DNA of 64,000 bases from Antedon mediterranea (Eukaryota > Echinodermata > Crinoidea > Comatulida > Antedonidae). The stretch is from positions 8,806,001 to 8,870,000 of the forward strand of contig NC_092672.1 in the NCBI RefSeq assembly GCF_964355755.1, given 5' to 3'. The notes below the pieces were generated by a model that saw only the letters and a program-made list of their open reading frames with translations, made no database searches and was not told the DNA's origin. Made by a program: the position numbers and the translations under genes. This document shows, in pieces, positions 12,701-27,700 of the stretch (position 1 is its first letter; every line of letters begins with the position of its first letter).

Positions 12701-15700
12701 CTCAAATTTATTTAAAATGTTAATATCGTGGCTGCTATCATCTGTACATTGAGCAAGTAAATATTAATTCATTCATACTAATGTTATGTATACACTGAAA
12801 ATTGTAATTCCAAAATAAATAAGTTTAAAAATAATGTAGTTTTAAATAAGTCAGATGTTTTATTAAGCAATAAAAATGTCAAAAGATGAGCTAGCGTAGA
12901 ATTAATACATTAGACAGCAACGTAAATGTCAGAATAAATTGAGAAATGAGGTTACCTTAATTTGATCAGGTAAAATAAAACTGTTACCGTGTTTGAGATG
13001 AATTGATATATTTTCACTAATGAAAGACCATTTAATAATGTAGGCCTATTTGATAAAAAGCTAATGTGTTGATATTCGTTTGTTGACCTCTTTCGTCTTT
13101 TTTTTATATAAAAAAACCCATATCATCGCTGCCATGCAATAATGTACATGCGTTTAATTAAACAGATATCGAATTGAGAAACATTACCATATATACTTTA
13201 TGTATAACCCATGATGGGCGGGTATATATACAAATTTGAGTAGAAACTTAAAACTAGCGAATGTACCGAACCCCTCTCTACTAAAAAGGTATGTGATTTG
13301 TGTGATTTTAATCAATATTCAAATATCAATCCACCATTGATAAAAAGAAGAGAAACAAATCCAGTGTCATAAACTAAACAAAGTATTCACAAGAAATGTG
13401 CTCTACTGTTAGGCCGAACAGATCAGATCAATTTTTTACGAACAAAACCTTCGAGAAATGTATTATGTTAAGAAATACGCATAGCAGTGTGTTAAAAATA
13501 GAGGTGTGCAAATATCGCGAGCTATAACATAATGTGAAGAAAAATCTGGATGTGTAATATGTGCTACCTACCATAATAGCCTGATCGTTATACATAGTAT
13601 TACAGTTATCTAAATGTACAAATAATGATATAGGAATACTGAATACTAGGAATGAAGTCTGTTCGATTCTATTCTATTATCAGAGTGCCTCTTTTCAGAA
13701 ATCGTAGATCCAGTAAAAGTAAAAGAATTTTAATACTATCTATGAATCTAAATCATGTTGTATTAGAAGAAAAATAATTGAATTTAATTCTAGGCCTAAG
13801 GTCATGTAGTCCTGTAATTGTTTACTTTTAAAGTAACTAGTAACTCTTGTAAATTTTGTTGGTAATATGAAATCTAATATTAAAATGAAACACAAGTGTG
13901 CGTTTGTTAGGCCTTACTTAAATTGGTGATTAAAAATAAAAATCAATCTGCTTAAAGAGCTAACAACAATATAATGTATTTTTAATAGTTTTAAATAGCT
14001 AGTTGCTGTTTTTAAAAATCAGGTAATTTTAAATCAAGTTTTGTTCTAATAATCAAACACGGCATTAAACTATAAATTGAAAGAATAATGAGCCCCCGGA
14101 GCTTCACTTAATATGTTGCAATTATACCGTAACGTAAATAGAACAGAAATGCAATAAAAATAACACAACCCAACAATTGTACGAGAGAGAGATATATAAA
14201 TTACTGTAGTAACCTAACGTCTTATTGTGAAAGTGTTAAGATGGAGCTTAATCCTGAAATATAGCTAACTGTATCAAAAGCTTGGTTCCCACTAGAACGT
14301 AACACAAGGACGTAAACGCAACGCAAGCGTTTTAACCAAACAGTTAGCAATCACAAGCGAATAAGCCATCGCTTGTGATTGGTCAATTCACTTGCGTTGC
14401 GTTACGTCCTTGTGTTGCGTCGCTAGTGGCAACCACGCTTAACTCTTCACAAACCATGTATATATCGTAATACAGCAGCACGTGTGTTTCTGATGTATCA
14501 CCCGTATCATAGACCATAATCTAAGCCATAACCTAATCTTCACACGATACATGTACCATGTGATACACATGCTATGCTGTGTTGTTGCGGAATTCGCTAT
14601 GATACTGGATAAATGTCATATTACGTGGAAATAAAGCAATCCAAAGTCTGTAAATTACAAACACGAAGAAGCAACTATGTATGTATGTAAAGCACGGCAA
14701 ATCGAGTGAAATGATAATAATAATAATTTGATAAACATTCTATATACGACACCATTTCAAACAGTGCATGCTACTAAACTACAGTGGAACATAAACTAAT
14801 TCGATACGCAATTAATTATATAGTTTTCAGTTGAGTAACGAGAACGAATACAGCGTGGAAGTAATGCATTTCAATAACAGAGTGATTTTTTTACAACACA
14901 TGCTAATACATTACGATCAGACGCAAACGATTTAGTCTAGAACAGAAGATGAACGAGGAATGTCAATAAAGAAATGAATGATAAAATTTAGCTAAAATAA
15001 CTACAAGCTCGTATTCTCTATAGATAAGTCGAAGAGTCACGTCGCACTACTCTGTGTCATATACTGTAACCGGTAAAACCATTTTAATGAACGGAAAACA
15101 TTTAACTTTATCATTTTCCTACTTAGTGCTTGACAAAAAACTTGACATTATTCATTTGCTATAATAATTTACTATATGGGAAAAACACATTATGATTCCG
15201 GATGAATCTAGAGTAAAGGCTGCAATAGAAGATTTGATTAACCAAACCCATATATAAATAAAAAGACTTGGTTCTTGCAGCACTCGTCATAGTTGCGTGA
15301 AAGTAGATTTTCTATTTCTTTATCATTATTATTCTTTAAGAAACTGGTCTAAAAATCGGAGTGTCTTTCGTAATTAAAACATAGAACAATGAATGCATAA
15401 GCTACAAGAAGCTACCATATCAAACTAGTTTGACAACAAAATGTGTGCCCAAATTTGGTAGTTATATACCCAAATATGGTAGTGATATGACATCATCATG
15501 TCCATAATATGGGCACATAAGATTTTTTTCACATAATAGTTTGATAGTATAGAGTTTAACACAGTACGCGACAAATTATTATTTCCATTAATAATAAGCA
15601 CAGCAAATATAATGTGTGATGTGTGTTTCACCATTTTGATAAAAGATACAACCAAATACAACAGTATGTCTGATACCGACAACTGTGTATCTTAATTAAA

Positions 15701-18700
15701 TTCAATGAAACATTCCTTTCTACAAAATAAAACAAACCCAAAAGAAGCAAAATAGTAGACAAAGAGAAAAAGAGGACAACAAATTCCTACCTGGTATTCA
15801 TAAGATGGTTTCAGAATGTAGCTGAGCATTTCCTGGTGAAACACTGGTGTGATGCTTCCTGACATTGGCGGTACAACCCATACCCAGTCTGCCGGACATC
15901 CTCCTCGCAGACGTTGCTCATTGTCAAGGTGTTTCATAAATGACTCGGACGCCGTGTGGTGGTCAGTTATTGTAACATTCTTTTTCTGAAATAAAAAGAA
16001 TTCTTTGACACTAGCATACTTTATAATTATAAGATAAGATAATAAAGATAAGATAAATCTTGCCATAACCACAGCAAGGCGAAGATGAAATTTGTTTTCC
16101 CTTGAAGCTTAAATACGAACACTATACTTTTATGATTGAGATTACTATCATTGTCTGATCATACAATTTGCTGAAAATAGTCAAAATCCTATTTTAATCA
16201 TTTATACGTGGAATTATATAATTTCCATTGTTCTGTCACGGAAGAATAATAGTCCACGTAAAATATGTATTGGAACAAATAATGATATACTTGATTTGAT
16301 TATTACATTTTGATTTGAACAGCCATGGATAACCTATCCCAAGTCATTATCATCGTTGTATTTAATAATTACTCTATTTAAGAAATAGTCATTCTTAATT
16401 ATTATCAACGTAGGCCTAATTTTGATTTATTGTCATCTGCATCGTCATCATTATCATCGTAATCATCAATGACGTTATGATCTTAATCTTCGTCTTATTT
16501 ATAATCCGAATCATGTGCTAATGACCTTGCAAGAAAGTTCTCTTTGCTTTATTGCATTACTATTTTTAATACTACTTTCTGTATTTGAATTATGTAACCC
16601 AACGCTAAAATGATTGAACTCTGGGCAACCACCTCTTTCGATTAGGTTAACCGATATTCAGTTAATATTAAAGGTAAATGGACAAAACGTGTGGGTAATT
16701 TAATACGGTATCAATGTTTAGTATGTATATTATTTTCAAGGCATTGCTTTGATTCAATTAAAATGTGATTTGAACGACGCGTATCATTATTACACAAATA
16801 ATAAATGCTTTTATTGATGTTTTGATTCTTTTAATTATCGATATTTAAGCAGTGCTTTTGAATGAAAGTAATAAAGCTGACTTTACAATATGTATTATTG
16901 GTTGCCTTGGGGTTACCGTATTTAAGTTTCATCTTTCTGTGTGATTATTAATCTATTTTCAATGATAAGGCAATCATATGGACAAAATACAATACAATAG
17001 GCTGTGGAAGAAACATAAAATATAGATAGTTATAGCAGAGGTTCGTGTCCTATACATTGCCTATTTTGCGCTATTAATACCAGGCGATTCTCGTACGGTG
17101 TCATGCCTAGAATAGTACAGCAGAGGTGTTTCTACAACAGGCCTACACGTCCAGTTATAACACATTAATGTCCAACAGTATTAACTTAAACTGGGAACTC
17201 TCTAAATAATCTGTCTAGTTACCGTTTTTAAACAAAGTACATCGACGTGGTTTGATTTAAAAGCGTTGACATAACGTATTAGAGAAAGTAGCAATGTATA
17301 GTGTCAGAAGACATCATACCCACGTGGGATAAAGGTTGTAGTCCCCAGCAAAGAAACTAAAGGTGCTGTTTATTGTCTGTAGACTCAATACCGTATAATA
17401 TGGTGATTATGTAACGGGGATGATCAAACCATTAAAATTGATTGTATATCATCGATGAACAAACAGCATAGGTTAGCGAAACCGGATCTAAAATAATAAG
17501 GATGAGGAATACAATATTTAAGTGATAAAGGTGTTTCATTAAATGATCTATGTAAACGATAGTGTATTCTATAATTCTAAGTATCAAGTGAACTTAGCTT
17601 CTATGAATTTTTTAGCGAACCTCAACTTGTTATTACGTCAACGTTTTTAAAACTGTATGGTTTCTTAAATTTAATTGGTAAATCTTTGTTTTTATATTTA
17701 ATATTAACATACGGTGCTAGATCTTTTTACTTGTTTACTTGTGATTAAGGGGTAATCAACCTTGCTTAGAAAAAGCATTCAAGTTAATGATTTAAACTAG
17801 TTTTCAAATGTGTATATATATTATATGTAATGTTTTATTGTATCGAATAATAGTTATTTCATCACAGAATTGGGTAGTTTAGCATTTATGTTGAATGTCC
17901 AATACAATATTCATTATGGTAAATGCTCAAAGACAGAATTAAATGCCACGTGTTATTTTACACTGAATGTGATGCTATGTTGTTTTAGCTCATGTATGTG
18001 AAGATAATGACATTAAATGTGTCAGACCGTAAACATGTCCATCAAGACTGTTAGGCTTACCTGGCACAATGCCAGGAATTGCCTGCGTTGTTTGCTTTAT
18101 TTGTTTGCATTTTCCTTCTGATGTTGTTACTATAATACCAACAAACTATTGGTGTCAAAGGAAATGTATATATTGATGACGTCACAAAATGTTATTGAAA
18201 TCTGTTGTTTCAATATGGGTCGTCAATTGTCTCTACAATTTAAGTATTCCAGTCATTTTTAATTAGGGTTTGTTTGTTCTGAATTTCGTTTAAACTTTGT
18301 TGATTCGAATAGTTCTATAAAAATATAATCTATTCCTGTAATGTGTAAATACAACACACATGTTAATTAGACATGTAAATGGTGAGAAGACCATGGACTG
18401 TGGAGCAGCAATATAGACTTATTCCCTTGAGAAGAAAATGTGTATAATGTTAATTATACTTATAACAATAGACGTTTTTTTAGAAGGCTAGCTAAAATAC
18501 ACTATTATTCCTATGAGGCGAATAATCATTATAATCTTTTCCCGACGTGAGATAGCTCTAACTTGTTCAGTGTGTTGATGAGACATGTTTTCATTGGACA
18601 ATGCTCTTATTCACATTATATCATTTTGCTATGTTTTATTAAGAAATAATTCACCTAATTTCATCGTATCTAAGGAATTAGAGAGCTATTTTGAATATGC

Positions 18701-21700
18701 TTTCTTTTGATATATTGTAAACTTATTGTGTTACAATGCTCGCATTTCATAGCAAATAAAATCTTAAACTATTTGATGTACGACAATAATAAATAGTGGC
18801 AACTAAAAGATCCCTAAAACCCGAGGCTTTATAAATATATTTAAGATGATTTTAAAAGTGTTGTCAAATTGGTAGGCTAAATTGTTGTATTTTAAGATGA
18901 TCATTTTAAAACTTTTGTCTAATTAGTAGGCTAAAGTTGTCTGTTTTATTGTATATATGTTTGATTATCTATGATCATTTATATATAATATTATTTTTTT
19001 GCGATTATAACCGAGTGTTTAATGAATAGGTCTTTGCTGACTGTATTTGAAACTAAATCGTTCAAAAATGGTTGATTCCATTAATTATTAAAAAGAAAAG
19101 TTTTACTTTTAGTTTTATTATCATGTGCATAAATCCTGCATGGGATCTTCATTTTGTAGATGTCAAAATAACTTCGCTTTTCAGATTTATTCCACATAGC
19201 TAATATATTCATTGGTAACACATTTGCTTAATGTGTTATCAGAACATTTACATTATGGTTTGATGTTACAGTTATCGTAACTAGACCAAATGTCATGGAC
19301 TGTGGATAAGTCGTTAAGATGGGTTTTTGTTTTAGAATTGTCACCAGCATCTCACCTGAAAGCTGTAAAGCACAGCATAGTTTACTTCTACAAGGACACG
19401 ATCTTTCCAGAGTGATGCATTCGCATTTGTATCCAATCCCATCTTCTTTCCAATGGTCTGTAATGATATATTATAAATATTATCGGATTTAAACAAGTAA
19501 TCAAACAGTGGCTGATGTTACTCCCTCCAAAATTAGGACAGGTATTTCCAAATCGTGAATTATTAGATAATCCTAAACTAGATTAAGAGATTGACTTTTA
19601 CTCTATGACCTTGTAACGTCATGTGATGACACTAACACATTCAACATCGTTTAGTCGGAATAATTTTACCGATCTGAGAGTATGTTCAGGAATGTCCTAA
19701 AGGTTTTCAATATTGTTCCAACTTTTTCTATCTTACTTTTAAAATAAAATTTAGCTCCCAAGAGGATATATGTATATATATTAATAGTTTTGTTTAATCC
19801 ATCCATCGTGTTTAGAGCCTTTGACAAACACATTCTTTCAGAGCCATGGACAAGAATCAATAGCTAATCCAAGTAATTCATTGAAGAAAATGTCGAAGGT
19901 AATCCACTGATATTGATTTATAGTACGTTTTTTATAATACTCAAAATTCTCAAGTTTTAAAATTGGGTATATTTGCTAAACTTCATTATTTTAAAAATCT
20001 ATTAATTAAATTCATTACACTCATTAATTTTTTAAAGTTCTTTCTAAACGTACTGTACTGCAGTAACAGTTATTTTACTGCGGTAGCATACGTTATTATT
20101 ACTAACCTCCATCATGTTTAATCTGTAACTGTCGCAGAAGTCACGCGATGCAATTTCTGTTCCCATGTACCATCCGTTGAAAGGACATCCAGTAAATTCC
20201 AGTCCACCGAGATCCAACATTAGGCTAGACACAGCCGGCAAGACATACCAACGAAGACCTAACTCAGCAAACCAGGGATATCTATAAATAAATTTATGAA
20301 ATTGTTACTTATTATTACCCATCAGCAGTATTAAATGTGCAAAACAGGATGTTAGTTGAGATAAAATGCTTAGTGGTTGGGGAAAAAAGTGCATAAATAG
20401 GAATGTTAATCAGGACTTTTCCACATTACAACGAAATCCGAATTTTGAATAATCTCGATTTTTTTTCCCAAGATTGAACAAAAAGTTACTGTAAGTAAAT
20501 CAGGTGTCACAAAAATATTGCATTTAATATTACACACAATAATAAAACTGTAAAATTATGATTTTTTTGGCAGAAATGTTACATGAACGGTCACTTTGAT
20601 TTTTCCAACACAAAATATCAACAGTGCAATTTTAAGCTAAAAACGTTTATGCACAGACTATAACGGTAAAATACAAAGTGGAACATTCAGAAACAGTTAG
20701 AAACAGCTTATCGCTAGAAAATTTGTTTCTGATAACAATAGGCTATCGTATCCGTACTTTTTTAAACAATTTTGTAAGAAGGGAAAAGCGAAATAAGAAA
20801 TGCTGAAAAAGAGATGCAATGTTATGACGGTATTTGTATAAATAAATTCATAAATATCCTCAAACATAGTATAATCTTAATGCTGAAGATTCATTAGCAG
20901 TCCGATAAGTTACAATAATAATGGTAATACGTTATGTGTATTTCCTAACAAATATTGTCACAGATTTGCTATTTGTTCGGTCAAGTTTTGCACGTCATAG
21001 AAAATGATAGATGTCGTTAGTAAAAGCACAGAGGACATTGCTTATGCTGGAAATTACAAACAGGTTTCTACTTTACGTCAATTGTGCTTACCATTTAACA
21101 CATTTTGTATCTGTATTATTTACCACAAGGAAAACTACGAACTATTAAATTCGTTTTACAAGGAAGGCTTTACAGATGTCTATTTTTAAATTAGAACAAT
21201 GATGATAACTTCCTTTAAATATTTTGAATAGATTAGTAGTTGGTATGTGTTTCTTTATACAAAAACACTATGGTTTTCCACTTTGAAAAAAGCAATTCAG
21301 ACTATTAATAACATTATTATTCAAAATAAATTTATGAGGTTTACTGTGTAGGTTTTAGGGGTGATTCGACTTAATATTGGTAAAAAGATAAATATTTTGT
21401 CAAACATGGCGTTTCATACATATAATACTTCCAGCTGAGACAAAAATCGAAACACCCTCGACTGGTGGAATAAGCAACAAAAGACAATAACCGTACAGCA
21501 TAATAGGCCCAGAGGTTCTCATAAACAGTGGAATAACTTTGGCACAATTAGCCAAACTTAATAACGACATCTGATGAATATGCGTAGCAGCAACGTATCA
21601 TATTCATTTCCTGAAAATGTCAGTTGATAGTGAAATTGCAATAATTTTTTAGTAAGTCTAGGTGACGATAGATACTTCTATACAATCTACCTTTAAGTGC

Positions 21701-24700
21701 ATTTTAGAAGAATCATATTATCTTATGATACCATGTCTATAAAGTTGTCTGCTCTACTAATTGGTAAATAAGTATGATATATTTCACTTCAAATGAACTG
21801 TTACAAACAAGTGTAATCGTTTGGAAATTTAATCACTAAATTTCAAATTTACCAGAGTGCGGTGTTGGTCGGCAGAGAGTACCTAGGAAGATATTTATAT
21901 TATTTTATAAACATGTCTGCTCTCTTAATGGGTAAATAAGTATGATCAACCAGAATAGTAATTAACTGTTACGAACAAGTGTGATTATCTGGAAACTTAA
22001 TCTTTCTTTCAACATTTCCAGTGCGCATTGTTATCTATTGGTCAACTTGCCTACGAGTAATTATAGGCTTTATGAGATTGCCATACTTATTTTCAAATTA
22101 AATTGGTAATTTGAAATCTAAAATGGGAACATAAAGAATCGTGTTCTACTGGTTCTGTCATAGGTGCTGATTTCAACTTAATTCTTATTTTCTGAAATGT
22201 GAACTTTTGATATATTAAGAACAAATTCGTAGGCGATAGGGTACCGTACACCTACTTGTGTATTTGTATGTAATGTTTCACACCTCGATATCATACATTA
22301 TCTATCTGTCTAGCCAAGAAACTTTAACTTTCATGGTGTTTTTCCAATAAATTGGTTCCAATGATCATGGATTAATTACAAAATCTGGTTTGGATTCTTA
22401 TTTCTTCTTCTGCTGAGCATGAGAAACATTTTGAAATTAAATAAAGATGCAAAGATGAAAAAGTTTTTCTGCTGAAATTACAAAAACAAATATCAAAGCT
22501 GACAGCTCTTTGTTTTAAACTTTTCATAAATGGATTATTTCTGGATACTGTTACGATGCACGTCTAAATGATTTTATATTTTATGTAAAGTCGTAAATTT
22601 AAAACACAGCCACGATTCTAATAATTACGTAAATTTCGATGTACTAGGAAAATTAAGTTTGTATAAACATTAACATTTTTTTGACAAATTAGCATAATAA
22701 TAAATACTTTAAAAACACATGACCACACATGTGGCAAAAAGAGACAATTTTAAACCAATCGGGTATAATTTACCAACACCGATCAGAGCAATCCAGACGC
22801 CGGTTAGTGACATTACCACAGTAAGTACTGACGCCTGTCTTACAGTGAACACGATTTAGAACACTGATGTATGAAGTTATTATAAAACTATTCACATTAT
22901 TCGTATTTAAGATTACGTTTGTCGACTCAACATAGAATATGGAAGTGCGTGTATTACTTTAAATTATATCAAACTTTGATGAATAGAATACTTCTTCCAC
23001 TAGTTATATAACAATTTACTGAAATGTAATAATTATTGATCATGCATTTAACAGAACGTGTGTGTAATTGTTTGTTAATTTTTTTCTGTGAGTTGTAGAC
23101 ATTAACTATTTTTTCAGTTCAGAATCGTTACATCATGTCGTAGCACTATGTCGCAGTGCGAACGAAGTCTTATGGTATAGTAAACGATCAATATGTTCAA
23201 AGGATGAATTCTGTCCGATTTTAATTTTCAAAGAAAAAAAATAATGGAGAATTTATTTCAAAGTAAAATTGACTTTATCACCTGATGAAAGCCTACAATC
23301 GAATATTACCCTCCTTATAAGATGGTTGATTCATGATATGTATGGACCTATAATTTATATTATAATGATATCTGTAAGTACTACTGATTTGTAAAACCCT
23401 AATCACAGTTGACCTTTGACATTTGAGCTTCCTTTTTCCTTTCCTTTACGTACTGTTCCCTGTCGTTAAATAAAACATGTTGTTACGTGGTATAATAAAC
23501 TTAAAAGCTTATTTGTTTTGTTATGAAACTTCAATACTCAATTTTTTTTCAAAAATCAAAATGTATCGAATGCACAGAATAGACCACATCTGGGAAGTCA
23601 TCTGAAGGTGGTTTGTCATAGTGTTAAAACAACACCTCGTTCATTTGACAGGATATTGTACCTTTGAAAGGGTTGTCTTAAAGGAGGGATGCTATTGCAA
23701 ATATAAATTATATTCGCTACTTAATCTAATCAAGGCAATCTAACAAGAGGATGCTGAAGTCCGGAGATCGAAGGGTTTATCTATGGATGCGACACGATCA
23801 GTTCCACACCCTTTAACAGACACCGCGGGCCGCGAAGAATATGTAAAATAACACAGTACTGTATTTTTAGCAGCCATACAAGATCAAAGGATATTTAAGA
23901 GTTCCTATCTTGACAGACGAGCTCAGTGTCCTGTTGTTAGATTGCCTTGATATAATAATAAAAGATAAATGTTTCCTTACTTTGGATGTGTAATCTCCAC
24001 CTCCATGATTAACTCTGGTGGTATATCGAAGAGTTCTGGGTCCTCACCACTGGCAGACAGTACTAATGGTAGGATATCCCATCGTCCATATCCGGCCTTC
24101 CATCCAAACTTAATGCAAAGCTGAAATCAAGAACCAGCAGACGATAAATAAATGCGCCATGCTTTGATATGGATACATATCCTAAATATCATGTCAAAGG
24201 TCAGAGTTAAAATGTAAAAGGTCAAAGGTAATGGTATTTAATGTATACAGCTTAAGATGTGCAGTTGAAGGGGTTCGAGCTAGGCCCATGTCCAGAAGCC
24301 CAGTTTTCAGACAACTCGTTCCTAAGGAACAAGATATTCTTCTGACTTATGTTACCGTTTGTGTGACGTTATTGCGGAATATTAGGCCTGCAGGTTCCTA
24401 TCCTTAGAATTCACATGAATCTACACCCCACCATCTCACCTATTCATTCTTAACAATTCTGATAATGGAATATAAGGCTGTATTGCAAAACGAAATAATT
24501 AAAAAGGTTAGTTATAACGTATTCAGTATTGATAATTTAAATATATTTGTAATGAAAAGCTTTGACTAATCACTAATATCTTCATTAAACATAAAAGTAA
24601 GACAAGCTTAAGTATAAGGTATAACAATAATTATGATTACAGAAATTAAAGTATTCATATAACTTAATGATTGAGTGAGTAACCTTTAAAAACATTAATA

Positions 24701-27700
24701 CAGATAATATATGATTAATAATTAAACCAGCGTTTATAGTTTATTCAACCTACGCCCTAAACTGCTTTCTCAAACTGTAATACAGTGATATGATGTGACG
24801 AAACTAAAGCTCTATCTACACTATCAAATGTTATGTAAACAAAAATATTATGTGCCCATACAGTATATGGACACGATGACGTCATATTACTACCACATTT
24901 GGTCACATCACCCTTTTTTTTAGTTTGATAGTGTAGAGACAGAGCTTAAGAAATACATTTGAACACTGTTGATGAATATCAATTCGACATGAGAAATGTC
25001 ATGTTTAGTTGGTTGATAAGGTAATGTCGATTTATATCTACAAGTGGATGATGTTAATGTAGTTAATTTGGTCATCATTGACTGTACATTTAACTGTCAT
25101 ACGTGATTAATATATAACTAATAATAAGTCTATACAAACTATTGAGATAGTAAACACTCTTGGCGATGTAATTGTTACCTGTCATGGTTTGTGAGTGTTT
25201 GACAGTTTTGAGAAGAGTATAAGTTTTAGTTCATTACAATACATCTGTAGACATTAAAGTACCACGTCATGTAAGGTATTACTGCAGTGCGTATCTTAAT
25301 TACGCTTTGAACGTTAGTTGCTGGCCTTTCATATCATCCGATTAAGAAAGTGTTACTGTTGATGTAACACAACCACCAACATTCCTATTATTGTTATATC
25401 AACGTAGCCATAACATCGGCAGGGGTTCGAGGCTCACTCACTCCATGGTTCTGGTGGTAGAACGAGTCTTCTCGGATAAGGAATATAAACCGTAGGTCCA
25501 GTGTACACAACTTGCTCGTGTGCACTTTAAAGAACCTAGTACATCTTTCGAGACGAGTAGGGGGTTACCCCGGTGTATTAGTACATCACAGCCACTGATC
25601 ACCAACTGGGCCCTCTGGGAGATCAGTCTTTGACTGAAGAGGTCACCCAGTATAAAGATAAAACAAACAAACAAACAAACAAACTAGTTGGCCTATTACA
25701 CGCGTTTCACAGGTTAATCATCAAGTATATTAATATTAATAATATTAATATAATGGTGGTCTTATTATTATTATTTTTTCATTATAGCGTTTTACTGTAA
25801 TGGGTAGACGTCTAGACCTATAGGTAAAATGTCCCCCAGAAGTCATAAAAGAATTAGTTAGCACGAAGTTATAAATTAAGTAATTACAATTTAATACCAA
25901 AGGCTCATATTGGATGAGGCTTAACGTATGACAAATTATGTTAACTTATAAACAAATTATGTTAAATTTTTACAAATTATGTTACCTTATGACAAATTAT
26001 GATAACGTATGACAAATTATGTTAACTTATGAAAAATCATCAGAAGCAAACCGTTTTCTATAAGATAGTTGTTTTATTTGTTTTCTTGCATACTTAGCAA
26101 AAAATATTATAATTTTATTTTCTCAGCTAAAGAAAAAAAAAATCCGAATACAATCGTTGAATAAATGTTATATCTTGAATCTTCAAATAATTCTATAATT
26201 ACATTCACGTAATGTAATAAATCGCATGTCATTTTTAATTAGAACGTCCACCAGATGCAACATAGCCTTTGGGAATAAGATAGTTTTAGTTAATTTAACT
26301 ACCATGGGTAATTTAAACAGTCAAAAACAAAAGATCGAGAACTGGGATAACGCAACATTGTGACGCATTGTTTTACGTTTTAATGTACTTATGTTCATCG
26401 TATAAACCCAATTTATTGTCAACTTCTATTTTCAGAATGTAACTGAATTTTTCTTCAGGCTAGACATCACCGTTTTAGTGAACTTATATTTTTGAATGCT
26501 CACATTTAATTTATAGAAAAAAGGAAGAAATAAAAGTGCAGCTATAGCCTAACACAACTTTATAAATACGATCGACTTAATTAAAGGGTTTACGGATTTG
26601 AATGATATATGCCGTTCAATTCAAATGGGAACAGCACCGCTAACAAAAGCCTAATATTTGTTATTACGGTACTTTGATAAAGTGTGGTTTAAGAGAAAAT
26701 TGTTGCTAATTGTAAATAACCTCCATTTTGAATTTCAGCAAATCAGGTAACGGTAAGTGATTACTGACCGATAAAAAACTTTTTAATATGTTTCATCAAT
26801 AGAATAGAATGAACTTTTGATATTAGCCTTAGAAAACTGTATACAAACTATTTGATTTATGTGGCAACTGTGCGAAGTTCTTGCCCTGTTGAAATTACTT
26901 CAGTCCCCTATTGGTCGCCTAGTTCCTATCAACACGCGCTCATTGATGGTACTGTCATATAAGAATCAGCTAGGATAAGCGTCCACTGACGATATTACTA
27001 GGCCTATATTAGATTACGGTAAAATTTGATATGAAAAAAAGGACGCTCACCACGTTGATGTAAGTACGAATGCTCAGGCCATTAAGCAACAGGAATACTA
27101 CTATAAATGACTCGGAAGAAGAAAACTGAATTGACCAAACGTCAGACTATACGACCATTATCCAATATAGCTCGATAGCTTGTGGACCGTCAGACTACAA
27201 ATCAAATTGTTTTAGAATAAGATCTTTTAGATTTTTAAAACACAGGATTGTTTGAAGAAAGCTTACAATCTAATGTATTAGATATGGTTTTATTTGGAAG
27301 CCAGGATGGGAGTTACAAATGTCAATTGTGATGGTCAAAAACCATTATAAGAGTGTAAACGCACGCTTAATATACTAGGCCTATATCTAGATTTAATATA
27401 TCTGATATACAGATGGAAGAACAATTGAAACAGTCATGATTTCTAAAGCGCAGATTTTGTAAATATAAATTCGGCGGTAGGTTAGTCCATATCTGACCAA
27501 ACAAAACAAAACAACCAAAAAGTCAAAATTGTAAAAGTTTAGGGTCGTGAAAATTTAGGGCGAGAAAGGTGCTTTCAGAAATTCGATAAACACGGAATGG
27601 CATAATTATGTACCGTTATTTTAAAGAAGAAAAGAGTAGATAATTGCCTAATTACCTAAGGTAATTATTGTTCATCTTGGGTCGTCTGAAATGCTAGTGA

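Larger units (their letters stand above)
12051..15790 (-). other. NOS intron 9 (3.7 kb)
   Basis: It contains a complete family B MITE (14278-14440), a degenerate family A MITE (15415-15559) and TAGGCCTA octamers at 12386, 13041 and 13791. The remainder is AT-rich and featureless. Confidence 0.85.
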
